A stretch of 64,000 nt of DNA from JAWLHA01 sp041690535 (GCA_041690535.1 JAWLHA010000015.1:1-64000); one strand, 5' to 3'. Numbered from the stretch's first letter, positions 35,391-44,242 are shown. Numbers and translations are program-made. Notes: generated from the letters alone by a model not told the origin.

Positions 35391-35674
35391 GTGAAGTAGC
35401 AACGCAACCAAGGCAGGATTGCCATCTTTCTTGATCGAGGGTGGCGGAGCTTGAGCGCGGGCAGTACTCCTGTTCCTTTCCCCCTTCCTTTTCCTCCCTT
35501 GAAATAGTCTACGCGTGCTAAACCGCGAACCGGAATCCTGAACGGACGCGAGCCTGCGGCGGGCTTTCGTGAGTACACCGGAACGACAGGACGAAAGAGA
35601 AAAGCCCCTCCGTTCAGCTTCATTTAAGCCTCCTCCACTAATCTCTCCCCCGAGACCGAAGGGGAGATCGTTTC

Positions 35675-36235
35675 ATGTCAGAAGAAGTGAAGGTTTGGGA
35701 TCCGTTCGTGCGGGTCTTTCACTGGAGCCTGGTGGGCGCGTTCACCATCGCCTTCCTCACCGAAGATCACTGGCAGAGCGTGCACGTCTATGCCGGCTAC
35801 ACCGTGATCGCGCTGGTGGTGGGTCGCCTGCTATGGGGCTTCGTGGGGACGCGCCACGCGCGCTTTTCCGACTTCGTGCCGGCCCCCGCCGAGATAGGTC
35901 CCTACCTGCGGGCCATGCTGCGCGGCCGGCCACCCCACTATCTGGGCCACAACCCAGCCGGGGGCGCCATGATCGTGGCGCTGCTCGCGAGCCTTCTGCT
36001 CACCACCTTAACCGGACTCCTGGCCTACGGGGCAGAGGGCGCGGGTCCGCTCGCCGCCTACATGGGGGTGGTGGGTGGTGATGCCGAAGAGGCCTTCGAG
36101 GAGGTCCACGAGTTTTTTGCCAACCTTACCTTGCTGCTGGTGGGGGTGCATGTGACCGGTGTAATCGTGGGCAGCTTTCTGCACCGCGAGAACCTGGTGC
36201 GCGCCATGATCACCGGCCGCAAACGTCTGCACTGA
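35675..36235 (+). CDS. Cytochrome b561-family membrane protein
   Basis: 186 residues and four helices. Histidines for two hemes b are present: FHWSLVGAF (helix 1), HVYAGYTVIALVVGRLLWGF (helix 2) and HEFFANLTLLLVGVHVTGVIVGSFLH (helix 4). Small b561 proteins of this type exchange electrons between quinol and periplasmic c-type cytochromes. GGGGAG precedes the start. It heads an operon with a DUF1924 cytochrome, a diheme cytochrome, a PepSY protein and a two-component pair, the known SHP/DHC gene grouping. Confidence 0.85.
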   Translation: MSEEVKVWDPFVRVFHWSLVGAFTIAFLTEDHWQSVHVYAGYTVIALVVGRLLWGFVGTRHARFSDFVPAPAEIGPYLRAMLRGRPPHYLGHNPAGGAMIVALLASLLLTTLTGLLAYGAEGAGPLAAYMGVVGGDAEEAFEEVHEFFANLTLLLVGVHVTGVIVGSFLHRENLVRAMITGRKRLH

Positions 36236-36246
36236 AGGAGATGACC

Positions 36247-36639
36247 ATGAAAAGAACAGTAATGATCACCGTCGCGCTCTTCGCGGCGCCGGTGTTGGCC
36301 GAAGGCGGCGTGGTGGAGCGGCTCCTGGAGGAGTACCGCGCAGCCGGTGCAGCGATGCCGAGCTCTGAAGCCGGGCGTCGGCTCTGGACACAGGAGATCA
36401 GCCGCGGGCAGGAGACCCGCAGCTGCGCCAGCTGCCATACCGCCGACCTTCGGAAGGAGGGGCGCCATGCCGAAACCGGCAGATCCATCCGGCCGCTCGC
36501 CCCATCGGTGAACGCGCGTCGGCTCACCGAGGCCGCGAAGATCGAGAAATGGTTCGGCCGCAACTGCAAGTGGACCTACGGCCGGGCCTGCACACCGGAA
36601 GAGAAGGGCCATTTCTTGTCCTACATAAGTACGCAATAA
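36247..36639 (+). CDS. DUF1924/SHP-like monoheme cytochrome c
   Basis: 130 residues. The signal peptide is MKRTVMITVALFAAPVLA; ATG 36247 is used because GAAGGAG lies 6-12 bases upstream, while it directly abuts the alternative ATG 36241. The heme site is CASCH near residue 63, followed by the DUF1924 block (RHAETGRSIRPLAPSVNARRLTEAAKIEKWFGRNCKWTYGRACTPEEKGHFLSYI). It lacks the ~25-residue insertion of the paralog at 26836. Expected in the periplasm as partner of the diheme cytochrome encoded next. Confidence 0.85.
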   Translation: MKRTVMITVALFAAPVLAEGGVVERLLEEYRAAGAAMPSSEAGRRLWTQEISRGQETRSCASCHTADLRKEGRHAETGRSIRPLAPSVNARRLTEAAKIEKWFGRNCKWTYGRACTPEEKGHFLSYISTQ

Positions 36640-36651
36640 GGGAGAAAGATC

Positions 36652-37236
36652 ATGAAGAGAGGGTTGACCGTACTGCTCATCACCGGGGCGCTCGTCGGCA
36701 CGGGCGTCACCGTATTCTACTCCGCCGCGGCCGCGGGCGACGACGATGCCCACGAGTGGCGCGGTGAGAGCCGTGATGCGCGCCGTCTGCCGCGCGGGCT
36801 CATGCCCGCCGCCGATCCGGTTTATCAAAGCGAGTGCGCCGCCTGCCACATGGCCTATCCACCCGGCTTGCTGCCGGCCCGCTCCTGGGAAAGGCTGATG
36901 TCGGGCCTCGACAACCACTTCGGTGAGAATGCAGAATTGTCCCGAGAGACGCAGGAGGCGATCACCCGCTACTTGGTGGTCCACGCGGCCGAGCGCGCGG
37001 AGTCGCGTATCTCGGCCAAGATCCTGGACGGGATCCCGCGGATCACCACACCCCTGCGCATCAGCGAGACGCGCTACTTCGTGCGCAAGCACGACGAGAT
37101 CCCCGGGCGCATGGTGAGTGGCAACCCCGAGGTGAAGAGCTTCGCCAACTGTGCGGCCTGTCACCGGGGCGCCGAGCAGGGGCAATTCGACGAACATGAT
37201 GTGGGAATCCCGGGTTTTCCGCACGCCCGCTTCTAA
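36652..37236 (+). CDS. Diheme cytochrome c (DHC family)
   Basis: 194 residues. An N-terminal signal or anchor (LTVLLITGALVGTGVTVFYSAAAAG) precedes two heme sites, both CAACH, near residues 65 and 167. The stretch SECAACHMAYPPGLLPARSWERLMSGLDNHFGENAEL is the DHC family hallmark. In related bacteria DHC donates electrons to SHP, matching the adjacent DUF1924 gene. AGGGAGAAAG precedes ATG 36652. Confidence 0.87.
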   Translation: MKRGLTVLLITGALVGTGVTVFYSAAAAGDDDAHEWRGESRDARRLPRGLMPAADPVYQSECAACHMAYPPGLLPARSWERLMSGLDNHFGENAELSRETQEAITRYLVVHAAERAESRISAKILDGIPRITTPLRISETRYFVRKHDEIPGRMVSGNPEVKSFANCAACHRGAEQGQFDEHDVGIPGFPHARF

Positions 37237-37558
37237 TGGGGTCCGGCGGGCGGCTGCGGCCCTGCTCCTTGCCGGGTTGATCGCGCTCGCCTGGCCGCTC
37301 GAGGTGCTCGCCCACGACGAACGCGACCACGACCTGGCCCGCCGCCTGCACCGCGAGGGGGCCATCGTCTCCCTGGAGGCGGTGGTGGCGGCGGCGCAGC
37401 GGTTACGCCCCGGCGATATCCTCGAGGTGGAGCTGGAGCGCAAGCGCGGCCGGTATATCTACGAGGTGGAGATCCTGGACCGGGAAGGGCGGGTGTGGGA
37501 GCTGCGCTTCGACGCCGGCACCGGGCGGCTGCTGAAGGAAGAACTGGAGAGGCACTGA
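37199..37558 (+). CDS. PepSY-domain periplasmic protein
   Basis: 119 residues from ATG 37199 (ATG 37196 also possible). It overlaps the diheme gene by 38 bases. A signal segment (AAALLLAGLIALAWPLEVLA) is followed by one PepSY domain (AVVAAAQRLRPGDILEVELERKRGRYIYEVEILDREGRVWELRFDAGTGRLL). PepSY proteins next to two-component genes often act as signal-input or periplasmic accessory proteins. The stop overlaps the response-regulator start by 1 base. Confidence 0.78.
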   Translation: MWESRVFRTPASNGVRRAAAALLLAGLIALAWPLEVLAHDERDHDLARRLHREGAIVSLEAVVAAAQRLRPGDILEVELERKRGRYIYEVEILDREGRVWELRFDAGTGRLLKEELERH

Positions 37559-38226
37559 TGCGCCTGCTGTTGGTGGAGGACGACACCGCCCTGCGCGAGG
37601 GGCTCAAGCAGGCGTTCAAGGCGGCCGGTTACGTGGTGGATTGCGCCGACAACGGCATCGATGCCGAAGCGCTCGGGCAGGTGGAGTCTTACGATGCGGT
37701 AGTGCTCGATCTCGGTCTGCCACGCCGCGGTGGGCTGGAGGTGCTGCAGGCTTGGCGCGCTGCAGGCAATCCGGTTCCGGTGATCATTCTCACGGCCCGC
37801 GATGCCTGGCACGAGAAGGTGAGCGGTTTCAAGGCGGGATGCGATGACTATCTGGCAAAGCCCTTCCATGTGGAAGAGCTGCTCGCCCGCCTCGCCGCGC
37901 TCCTGCGCCGCGCCAGCGGGCACGGCGGCGGTGCCATCATCCTGGGCGGGCTGACCCTCGACGAGGAGCACCAGACCGTGACCACCGCGGACGGCACCGC
38001 CCATGCGCTCACCGGCACCGAGTTCCGACTGTTGCGCTACTTCATGCTGAACGCGGGTAAACTGCTCTCCAAGTCGCGCCTGACGGAACATGTGTACGAG
38101 TACGATGATGACCGCGACAGCAACGTCATCGAGGTGTACGTAAACCGCTTGCGCCAGAAGCTCGGCCGCGACTGGATCGAGACCCGCCGCGGCCAGGGCT
38201 ACGTGTTCCGAAGGCCTGCGCCATGA
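37558..38226 (+). CDS. OmpR/PhoB-type response regulator
   Basis: 222 residues. The receiver domain has acidic pair EDD (residues 7-9), phospho-acceptor Asp51 in VVLDLGLPRRGG, the switch Thr in ILTARD and Lys in YLAKPF. The C-terminal winged helix (about 125-220) has LTGTEFRLLRYFMLNAGKLLSKSRLTEHVY and ETRRGQGYVFR. It belongs to the PhoP/QseB subgroup. It is translationally coupled to the PepSY gene before it and overlaps the kinase gene after it by 4 bases. It probably controls the upstream cytochrome genes. Confidence 0.9.
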   Translation: MRLLLVEDDTALREGLKQAFKAAGYVVDCADNGIDAEALGQVESYDAVVLDLGLPRRGGLEVLQAWRAAGNPVPVIILTARDAWHEKVSGFKAGCDDYLAKPFHVEELLARLAALLRRASGHGGGAIILGGLTLDEEHQTVTTADGTAHALTGTEFRLLRYFMLNAGKLLSKSRLTEHVYEYDDDRDSNVIEVYVNRLRQKLGRDWIETRRGQGYVFRRPAP

Positions 38227-39566
38227 TCTCCCTGCAGCGGCGCCTCGGCATCGGCATCGGTGTGAGCCTTGCGCTGGTGCTGGTGCTGGTGTGGGTGGCG
38301 GTGGGGTGGGCGGGGCGGCGCCTCAGCGAGGATTATGTGGCCACCCAGCTCTCTCATGAGGCGGAAAGCCTGCTTGGCGCTCTGATACTGACGCCCGTCC
38401 CAATGCTCAACCCCGAGGCGGTCAGCAGCGTCTACCGCCGTCCCTATTCCGGCCATTACTACACGGTCATGGTGGGCGACGCGGCCCTGCGCTCCCGTTC
38501 GCTCTGGGACGAGACCCTCGCCCTCCCGGCCGGCGCCGGGCAGGAGGTGCGGCGCATCGTCGGCCCGCGCGACCAGCCGCTGCTGCTCTACACGCGCCGC
38601 TATGTGCGTCAGGAGCAGCCGGTACTCATTGCAGTGGCCGAGGAGCTTACCCCCCTTGAGCAGCACCTCGTCCATTTCCAACGGCTGCTCGGCCTGATCT
38701 TCCTCGGTGCCTTCGTGGTGGTGCTGCTCGGCACCCGCTACGGCGTGCGCCGCGGCCTCGCCCCGCTGGAGGCATTGCGGGCCGAGGTGGACCGTATCGA
38801 ACGGGGGGAGGCGACGGCGCTCCCCGCCCGGGCTCCCGCCGAGGTGGCTCCGCTGGTGGAAGCCCTCAACCGCCTGCTGCGCCTCACCGCGCAGCGCCTT
38901 ACCCGCTCCCGCACGGCGCTCGGTGACCTCGCCCATGCCCTGAAGACGCCGCTTGCGCTCATCCTGCAGACGGCCGAGGCGCGCGAGAGCCCCATGGGTG
39001 ACGAAGCGCGCCGGCGCCTGCTGGCCGAGGCGGAGCGCATCCGCACCCTGGTGGACCGGGAGCTGGCGCGGGCGCGGGTGGCCGGCGCCCCCGGGCCCGG
39101 CCAGCACTTCCGGCCCGCGGATGATGTGCCCGCGCTCGTCGAGGTGATCAGGGGGCTCTACGCGCAACGGGAGTTATCGTTCTCCTGTTCCGTACCGTCC
39201 CGCAGCTTCCCGGTGGACCGGGAGGATTTTCTGGAGCTGCTCGGCAATCTGCTCGACAACGCCGCCAAGTGGGCCCGGCAACGCATCCGCGTCACGGTCG
39301 CCGACGCCACGGCGCTGCATCTCACGGTCGAGGACGACGGTCCGGGCTGCCCGGATCACCAGCTCGCGGCGATCACCCGGCGCGGCCTGCGCCTGGACGA
39401 GGCGACCCCGGGGCACGGCCTCGGGCTTGGCATCGTGCAGACCATCGTGGCCGACTACGGCGGCCGTCTCGACCTCGGTCATTCCACGCTCGGCGGCCTG
39501 CGTGTGGAGGTGATTTTCCCGCGCCGACCGCCTGCTGCGGATGAGGCGGCACACAGTTGCGATTAG
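38223..39566 (+). CDS. PhoQ/QseC-like sensor histidine kinase
   Basis: 447 residues. Helix 1 (about 8-28), a periplasmic sensor of ~130 residues (RRPYSGHYYTVMVGD...), helix 2 (about 158-178), and HAMP (RRGLAPLEALRAEVDRIERGE) are followed by the phospho-acceptor motif LAHALKTPLALIL. The catalytic domain has NLLDNAAKWA, DDGPGCPD and GHGLGLGIVQTIV. All key boxes are present. It is the partner of the response regulator 4 bases upstream. The stimulus may relate to the redox operon, but the sensor sequence does not reveal it. Confidence 0.88.
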   Translation: MISLQRRLGIGIGVSLALVLVLVWVAVGWAGRRLSEDYVATQLSHEAESLLGALILTPVPMLNPEAVSSVYRRPYSGHYYTVMVGDAALRSRSLWDETLALPAGAGQEVRRIVGPRDQPLLLYTRRYVRQEQPVLIAVAEELTPLEQHLVHFQRLLGLIFLGAFVVVLLGTRYGVRRGLAPLEALRAEVDRIERGEATALPARAPAEVAPLVEALNRLLRLTAQRLTRSRTALGDLAHALKTPLALILQTAEARESPMGDEARRRLLAEAERIRTLVDRELARARVAGAPGPGQHFRPADDVPALVEVIRGLYAQRELSFSCSVPSRSFPVDREDFLELLGNLLDNAAKWARQRIRVTVADATALHLTVEDDGPGCPDHQLAAITRRGLRLDEATPGHGLGLGIVQTIVADYGGRLDLGHSTLGGLRVEVIFPRRPPAADEAAHSCD

Positions 39567-39634
39567 TCAGGTACCGGCTCGCGGTGCGGAGAGCATTGGT
39601 CCAATGCGTATCGAGCCTCCAAGACCATGTGGCG

Positions 39635-39662
39635 TACAGGGTGGATAAGCGCAGCGCATCCA
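39635..39662 (+). repeat. Single arm of the GTGGATAAGCGCAGCGC repeat
   Basis: Matches the inner 29-base arm of the MITE at 17694-17920 (with CAG for TAG) in the 135-base gap between two convergent genes. No complementary arm is present here. A similar arm lies at 59763-59791. Confidence 0.5.
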
Positions 39663-39701
39663 GCGGGTCGCGGCCGTGAATGCTAGATGCGCCGCAGGCG
39701 T

Positions 39702-42575
39702 TCACGACCCTGCCGCTGAAGACCTCGACTCCTGAGCCATGCGCCCGTCTCGCGATAGCCGGTTCGTGCCGTGCGTCAGCATTTCAAGTTGCTCGAGCAG
39801 ACGGTCCCGCAAGGCGTCTAGTTCGCCCAGTCTGGCGAGTGCTTCCGGGCCGAGTCCGCGATCCCGCAGGGCGAGCAGCTCCGATGCCAGCGCGTGAACC
39901 CGGCGGTGAAGGACCTCTATGGCCTGAAAGGTTGATGAACTGCCATGGCGAGCCAAGCCCTCGCCATCCAGCCATTGGCCGAAACGACAGCGGTGGTGGT
40001 GGAGTGGCGGCGGGGAGGTGCGTTCGCCCCGCAGGAACTCTTCGACGGCCCGGATCCAGGCGCGGTGTTCGACGCCAGCGAAAAGCACCGGCAGATCGTC
40101 GCGACTGATCACCGGTTGTTCGGCCCAGCTTGGGGGAGGTTGCCACTGTTGGGACCACGGCGACAGCTCGGCGGCGGGCATGGCCGGTGCAATGGCATAG
40201 CCTTGCGCCAGGTCGCAGCCGAACTGCAGGAGCATTTCTCCGTGCTGGACACTCTCCACCCCTTCTGCGATGACCTCGCGGCGAAAGGCGGCAGCAAGGC
40301 CAAGCACACCCTGCAAAATGGCCAGGTCTTCCGGATCCTCAAGCATGTCGCGTACGAAGCTCTTGTCAATCTTGAGCTGCCTCGCGGGGAGGCGCTTGAG
40401 GTAGGTGAGCGACGAGTACCCAGTGCCGAAGTCATCCAGGGCGAAGGTGACGCCCAGTTCCAGGCAGGCGCGCATCACCTCCGAGATGTGGTCCACATCC
40501 TCGAGTGCACTGGTTTCCAGCACCTCCAGCTCAACATCGGCGGGATTGACCCCCGGATGGGCCGCCAACAACCCGCGCAAGCGCGCGATGAAGTCTTTTT
40601 GCTGCAGTTGGATGGCACCGATATTCACGCTCACCGGAATGTCGAAGTTCGCGGCATGCCACCTCTCAATCTGCCCCAACACGGTGTCAATCACCCATTC
40701 GCCCAGCTCGATAGCCAATGGGTGATCCACCAGCACCGGAAGGAATGCGGCCGGCGGCAGTAGCCCACGGTTGGGGTGTTGCCAGCGAATCAGGGCTTCG
40801 GCACCCACGACCTGGCCGGTGCGCATGTTCACTTTGGGTTGGTAGTGGAGTACGAGTTCGCCCCGGGTCAGGGCGAGCCGGATGCGCTCCAGGCTCTCGT
40901 GGTACCCTCTCACGCTGCGGTCGTGTTCGGCATCGAAGATGTGATAGCGATTCTTGCCGGAAAGCTTCGCCTGATACATTGCCTGGTCGGCCTGGCGCAG
41001 GAGCTGATCGGCCACCACCTCTTCGTCTTGGGGGTAGAAGGTTACGCCGAGACTGGCGGAGACCTTGAGTACCCGGGGACCCGCATGCAGCGGCTGCGCG
41101 GCAGCCACGAGCAGTCGTGTGAGTACGGCGACACAGGCGTGGATATCGGCAAGGTCAACCAGCACGGCCACGAACTCATCACCCCCTAGCCGGGCGATGG
41201 TATCGCCCTCGCGCAACGCAGCCTGCATGCGTGCAGCCACGGCGACCAGAAGCTGATCTCCAACCTCGTGGCCCTGGCCGTCATTAATGGCCTTGAAGCC
41301 ATCGAGGTCGAGATAAATGACCGCCAGAAGCTGTCCCCGCCGTTGCGCCTGGGTCATGGCCTGATGCAGGCGATCGCCCAGCAACACCCGATTGGGGAGG
41401 CCTGTCAGCGCATCGTAGTGGGCGATGCGTTCGAGCTGCTTTTGGTGTTCCTTCTGCGCCGTAATATCCGAGAACAGCGCCACATAGTGCTGAGTCTTGC
41501 CGCCGGCATTGTGCACGGCGCTGATGGTGAGCATCTCGGCATACACCTCGCCGTCCTTGCGGCGGTTCCAGACCTCACCGGCCCAGCGGCCATCTTCCAC
41601 CAGGGCACGCCACATGGCGGCGTAGAACGTGGGATCCTGGCGGCCGGAGTTGAGAATGCGCGGGTTAACCCCCAGCACATCGTCGCGCCCGTAGCCGGTG
41701 ATGCGGGAGAAGGCATCGTTGACCTCGATGATCGTCCCGTCCGCCGCGGTGATCATGATCCCCTCGCGGGCGTGGGTAAATACGCTCGCGGCCAGCTGCA
41801 GCTGTTCGGTACGTTGCCTCACCAGGGTCTCCTGGTGCTCCCGTTCGGCATCCAACTGCAGCATCTGGTGGCGGAAGCGTTGGAGAAAAAACCAAGTGAG
41901 GGCGGAGAGCAGCAGCCAGGTGCCCAGATGAATCATCACCAGATTGAGATATTGGGCGTTCAGCGGAGCCAGCAACGGACCGGGTGAAAAGGAGATGCTG
42001 ACCCCGCCCCGAATGTCGCCCACCTGGTATTGTTTGTGGCACTGCAGGCAGGCCTGTTGAGTGATCAACGGCGCCATGTAGCGGAAACCCGTCTTCTGAC
42101 CATCATTAAAGAATTCCGCGATCTCTCGGAGTTCGGCGTCACGCACAAAGGACGCCAGGGCCTCTCGCTCCCAAGGCTCAGCCGCATTTCCAGGATTGAT
42201 GGGGTCGAGGCTGGTGATGTGGATGAGAACATCGGTCAGTTCGTCCACCACACCGGCGAGCTGGCGTGTCATATAGGCCGGGTTGATCAACGTGAGGGGC
42301 TTGCCGGACGGGGCGGTGATGTCGCGTTCCGGAATTTCCAAGTGGGGGTTTGGCTGGGTGGTTTCGTCAACACGGGCGTAGAGTCCGCCGTGACGGGCAT
42401 TCCACAGTCGAACAGACTCGATCATTTTGAAGATGAACCGGGCGCGATCGGCGGCGATTTCGTGGAGGTGCTTGTCGACCTGAACCCAATTCCAGCCCAA
42501 GGACGCGCCGGCCAAGCCGCCCCAGAGTATGATGGGCAGCAGCCAATAGCGTCGGTCGCAGATAACCCCCCTCAC
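39702..42575 (-). CDS. Heme-motif sensor with PAS, GGDEF, EAL and CZB domains
   Basis: 957 residues. An N-terminal helix, then a periplasmic DUF3365/Tll0287-like domain (about 35-205) holding a c-heme motif CLQCH, then a second helix (about 215-235). PAS follows (about 260-370). GGDEF (about 385-545) has inhibitory site REGD and active site LGGDEF. EAL (about 560-810) has AEALIRW, DDFGTGYSSL, KIDKSF and AEGVE. The C-terminal part (about 840-930) has spaced His and a CRFGQWL motif like zinc-binding CZB domains. Both catalytic sites look intact, so it could make or cleave c-di-GMP in response to redox or gas. Confidence 0.85.
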   Translation of the reverse strand: MRGVICDRRYWLLPIILWGGLAGASLGWNWVQVDKHLHEIAADRARFIFKMIESVRLWNARHGGLYARVDETTQPNPHLEIPERDITAPSGKPLTLINPAYMTRQLAGVVDELTDVLIHITSLDPINPGNAAEPWEREALASFVRDAELREIAEFFNDGQKTGFRYMAPLITQQACLQCHKQYQVGDIRGGVSISFSPGPLLAPLNAQYLNLVMIHLGTWLLLSALTWFFLQRFRHQMLQLDAEREHQETLVRQRTEQLQLAASVFTHAREGIMITAADGTIIEVNDAFSRITGYGRDDVLGVNPRILNSGRQDPTFYAAMWRALVEDGRWAGEVWNRRKDGEVYAEMLTISAVHNAGGKTQHYVALFSDITAQKEHQKQLERIAHYDALTGLPNRVLLGDRLHQAMTQAQRRGQLLAVIYLDLDGFKAINDGQGHEVGDQLLVAVAARMQAALREGDTIARLGGDEFVAVLVDLADIHACVAVLTRLLVAAAQPLHAGPRVLKVSASLGVTFYPQDEEVVADQLLRQADQAMYQAKLSGKNRYHIFDAEHDRSVRGYHESLERIRLALTRGELVLHYQPKVNMRTGQVVGAEALIRWQHPNRGLLPPAAFLPVLVDHPLAIELGEWVIDTVLGQIERWHAANFDIPVSVNIGAIQLQQKDFIARLRGLLAAHPGVNPADVELEVLETSALEDVDHISEVMRACLELGVTFALDDFGTGYSSLTYLKRLPARQLKIDKSFVRDMLEDPEDLAILQGVLGLAAAFRREVIAEGVESVQHGEMLLQFGCDLAQGYAIAPAMPAAELSPWSQQWQPPPSWAEQPVISRDDLPVLFAGVEHRAWIRAVEEFLRGERTSPPPLHHHRCRFGQWLDGEGLARHGSSSTFQAIEVLHRRVHALASELLALRDRGLGPEALARLGELDALRDRLLEQLEMLTHGTNRLSRDGRMAQESRSSAAGS

Positions 42576-42633
42576 GGGCGCCCTCCAGAAAGAGGCAGAC
42601 CTCCCTGCGCCTCACCAATATTATTGTCCCCTT

Positions 42634-42843
42634 GTAACTATTCGCCTCTCGACTGCCTCCCGCTTATGCAAATAGTAAGATTCGGAAGCAGACTCAATGC
42701 ACTCGATCCGCGCTACTTGTCCTGTTCGTCATTCCCGCGAAGGCGGGAATCCATAAGGCACCCAGCCCAATACCCTTGGCCCTCTGAAGTCCAGCACTGG
42801 ATTCCCGCCTTCGCGGGAATGACGGATGGGGGTGAGTAGTTAC
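42634..42843 (+). mobile_element. GTAAC-ended MITE, copy 2
   Basis: GTAACTATTC and GAGTAGTTAC bound 210 bases nearly identical to copy 1 at 20140 and in the same orientation. The 8-base flanks differ (GTCCCCTT and GTTCCTCC), so the target duplication has decayed or the copy has recombined. It starts the gene-free block 42576-43490. Confidence 0.75.
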
Positions 42844-42934
42844 GTTCCTCCAATGTTGAGTTTAGCGCTTGTTAGATAACGGAACCAGAACTGTCAGTGC
42901 ATTGAGAGGAGTCGGCGAGAGGAGGTGCAAGTCC

Positions 42935-43097
42935 TCTGGAGCCCGAACAGTTAAACGGAACGTCGCAATTGCAGCTCAATTTTTTCGCAAGTGGCGGGGT
43001 GGCGAAGCGCATCCACCATTCAAGGCCGCGACCCGGTGGATGAGCTTCGCTTGGCCACCCTACCTGTCAGGCACATCGGATTTATCCCGGTGCTCGA
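42935..43097. mobile_element. Diverged copy of the CTAGAGCACCGAACAG MITE
   Basis: TCTGGAGCCCGAACAGTTAAAC and TTTATCCCGGTGCTCGAG are imperfect inverted ends. The inside has GGGTGGCGAAGCGCATCCACC and a partly complementary GGTGGATGAGCTTCGCTTGG, the counterpart of the nested repeat in the 17.7-kb copy. Confidence 0.6.
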
Positions 43098-43166
43098 GGA
43101 GGTCGCAGCGATGCGAGGCCATTGTGCACAATGACATAGCTGATGCCAGGGACTCGCGGTTGAATC

Positions 43167-43181
43167 CAGGTAAACGCATAC
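43167..43181 (+). repeat. End fragment of the CAGGGTAAACGCATAC family
   Basis: CAGGTAAACGCATAC, one G short of the family end, abuts the GTAAC end of the MITE that begins at 43182. The MITE may have inserted at, or deleted away, the rest of this older element. Confidence 0.4.
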
Positions 43182-43388
43182 GTAACTACTCATCCGCATC
43201 CTTCATTCCCGCGAAGGCGGGAATCCAGTGCTGGACTTCAGAGGGCCAAGGGTATTGGGCTGGGTGCCTTATGGATTCCCGCCTTCGCGGGAATGACGAA
43301 CAGTACAAGTAGCGAGGATTGAGTGCGGTGAACCTGCGACCGCATCCTAATTCCATAAGCGGGAAGCAGTCGGGGAGCGAGTAGTTAC
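43182..43388 (-). mobile_element. GTAAC-ended MITE, copy 3 (inverted)
   Basis: 207 bases bounded by GTAACTACTC and GAGTAGTTAC, in opposite orientation to copy 2, 338 bases away. The flanks are ACGCATAC and GAAAGATC, so no target duplication is visible. The inverted pair 42634/43182 could fold or recombine. Confidence 0.75.
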
Positions 43389-43490
43389 GAAAGATCTACT
43401 GTGGACGTCAATGATCCCCTTTTGGAAACGCCACGTGTACGCTTCGGTGGCGTGATAGGATCGCTGAACGTCATCAACTCCCGACCCGTC

Positions 43491-44177
43491 ATGCGCCGAG
43501 CCGATCGACTGTTTCGCATTGCCCAGGAGCTGGATACCGAGCGCTATACCACAGCCCGTTTCCTTGCCGAGGTGCTGGAGGTCTCCGAGCGGACCATCTA
43601 CCGCGACATCGATACCCTCTCGGGGTCCGGCATTCCCATTGAAGCGATGGCGGGGGCGGGTTATCGGTTGTGTCGGGGGTTCCGCCTGCCCCCGATGATG
43701 TTCGACCCTGACGAGTTGACCGCCATCCTGCTGGGTATCCGTATGGTGCAGGGGTGGTCGGACCCGGGGCTCGCCGCTGCTGCGGCCCGGGCGCTGCGCA
43801 AGGTCGACGCGGCCCTGCCGGAGCGGCTCAGGCCCGCGCTTGCAAGTGAAGATCTGCTGGTCCCCGATTTCCATGTGCCGCCGGCGTTGGGCGAGCACAT
43901 TGGGGTGTTGCGCGCCGCTATCGGAGACCGCACCAAGGTGCGAATCACCTACGCCCGGGAGGATGGCGCCCGTTCGGAGCGCTCGCTGTGGCCCCTCGGG
44001 CTTTTCTACTGGGGTCAGAAGTGGACGTTCGGTGCCTGGTGCGAGCTGCGGGGAGATTTTCGCCACTTTCGTGTCGACCGTATCGAGGCGCTGGAGATCA
44101 CCCGCGAGCGGTTTACCCCGCAGGCGGGACGAACGCTGCAGGATTTCCTCGCTGCGGTGCGCGCCGAGGGCTCCTGA
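43491..44177 (+). CDS. YafY-type WYL transcriptional regulator
   Basis: 228 residues. The N-terminal HTH (MRRADRLFRIAQELDTERYTTARFLAEVLEVSERTIYRDIDTLSGSGIPI) is the standard start of the YafY class and decides ATG 43491 over the longer frame. The WYL domain (about 125-200) contains KVRITYAREDGARSERSLWPLGLFYWGQKWTFGAWCELRGDFRHFRVDRI. It lies immediately before three co-directional genes starting at 44243. A 26-base inverted repeat overlaps its stop codon and is the likely operator for those genes. Confidence 0.85.
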   Translation: MRRADRLFRIAQELDTERYTTARFLAEVLEVSERTIYRDIDTLSGSGIPIEAMAGAGYRLCRGFRLPPMMFDPDELTAILLGIRMVQGWSDPGLAAAAARALRKVDAALPERLRPALASEDLLVPDFHVPPALGEHIGVLRAAIGDRTKVRITYAREDGARSERSLWPLGLFYWGQKWTFGAWCELRGDFRHFRVDRIEALEITRERFTPQAGRTLQDFLAAVRAEGS

Positions 44178-44195
44178 CACCCCGTTGTCAGGAGC
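44170..44195. promoter_or_regulatory. Inverted repeat GCTCCTGACA-n6-TGTCAGGAGC
   Basis: Perfect 10-base arms around CCCCGT. It covers the stop codon of the WYL gene (TGA 44175-44177) and lies 47 bases before the start of the AhpD-like gene. Its place between a YafY regulator and its probable target suggests an operator; as RNA it could also form a terminator-like stem, but no T-run follows. Confidence 0.5.
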
Positions 44196-44242
44196 CCCTC
44201 CCTAGACTCTCCTCCGTTCACTTCCAACGAGGAGCAGCTACC

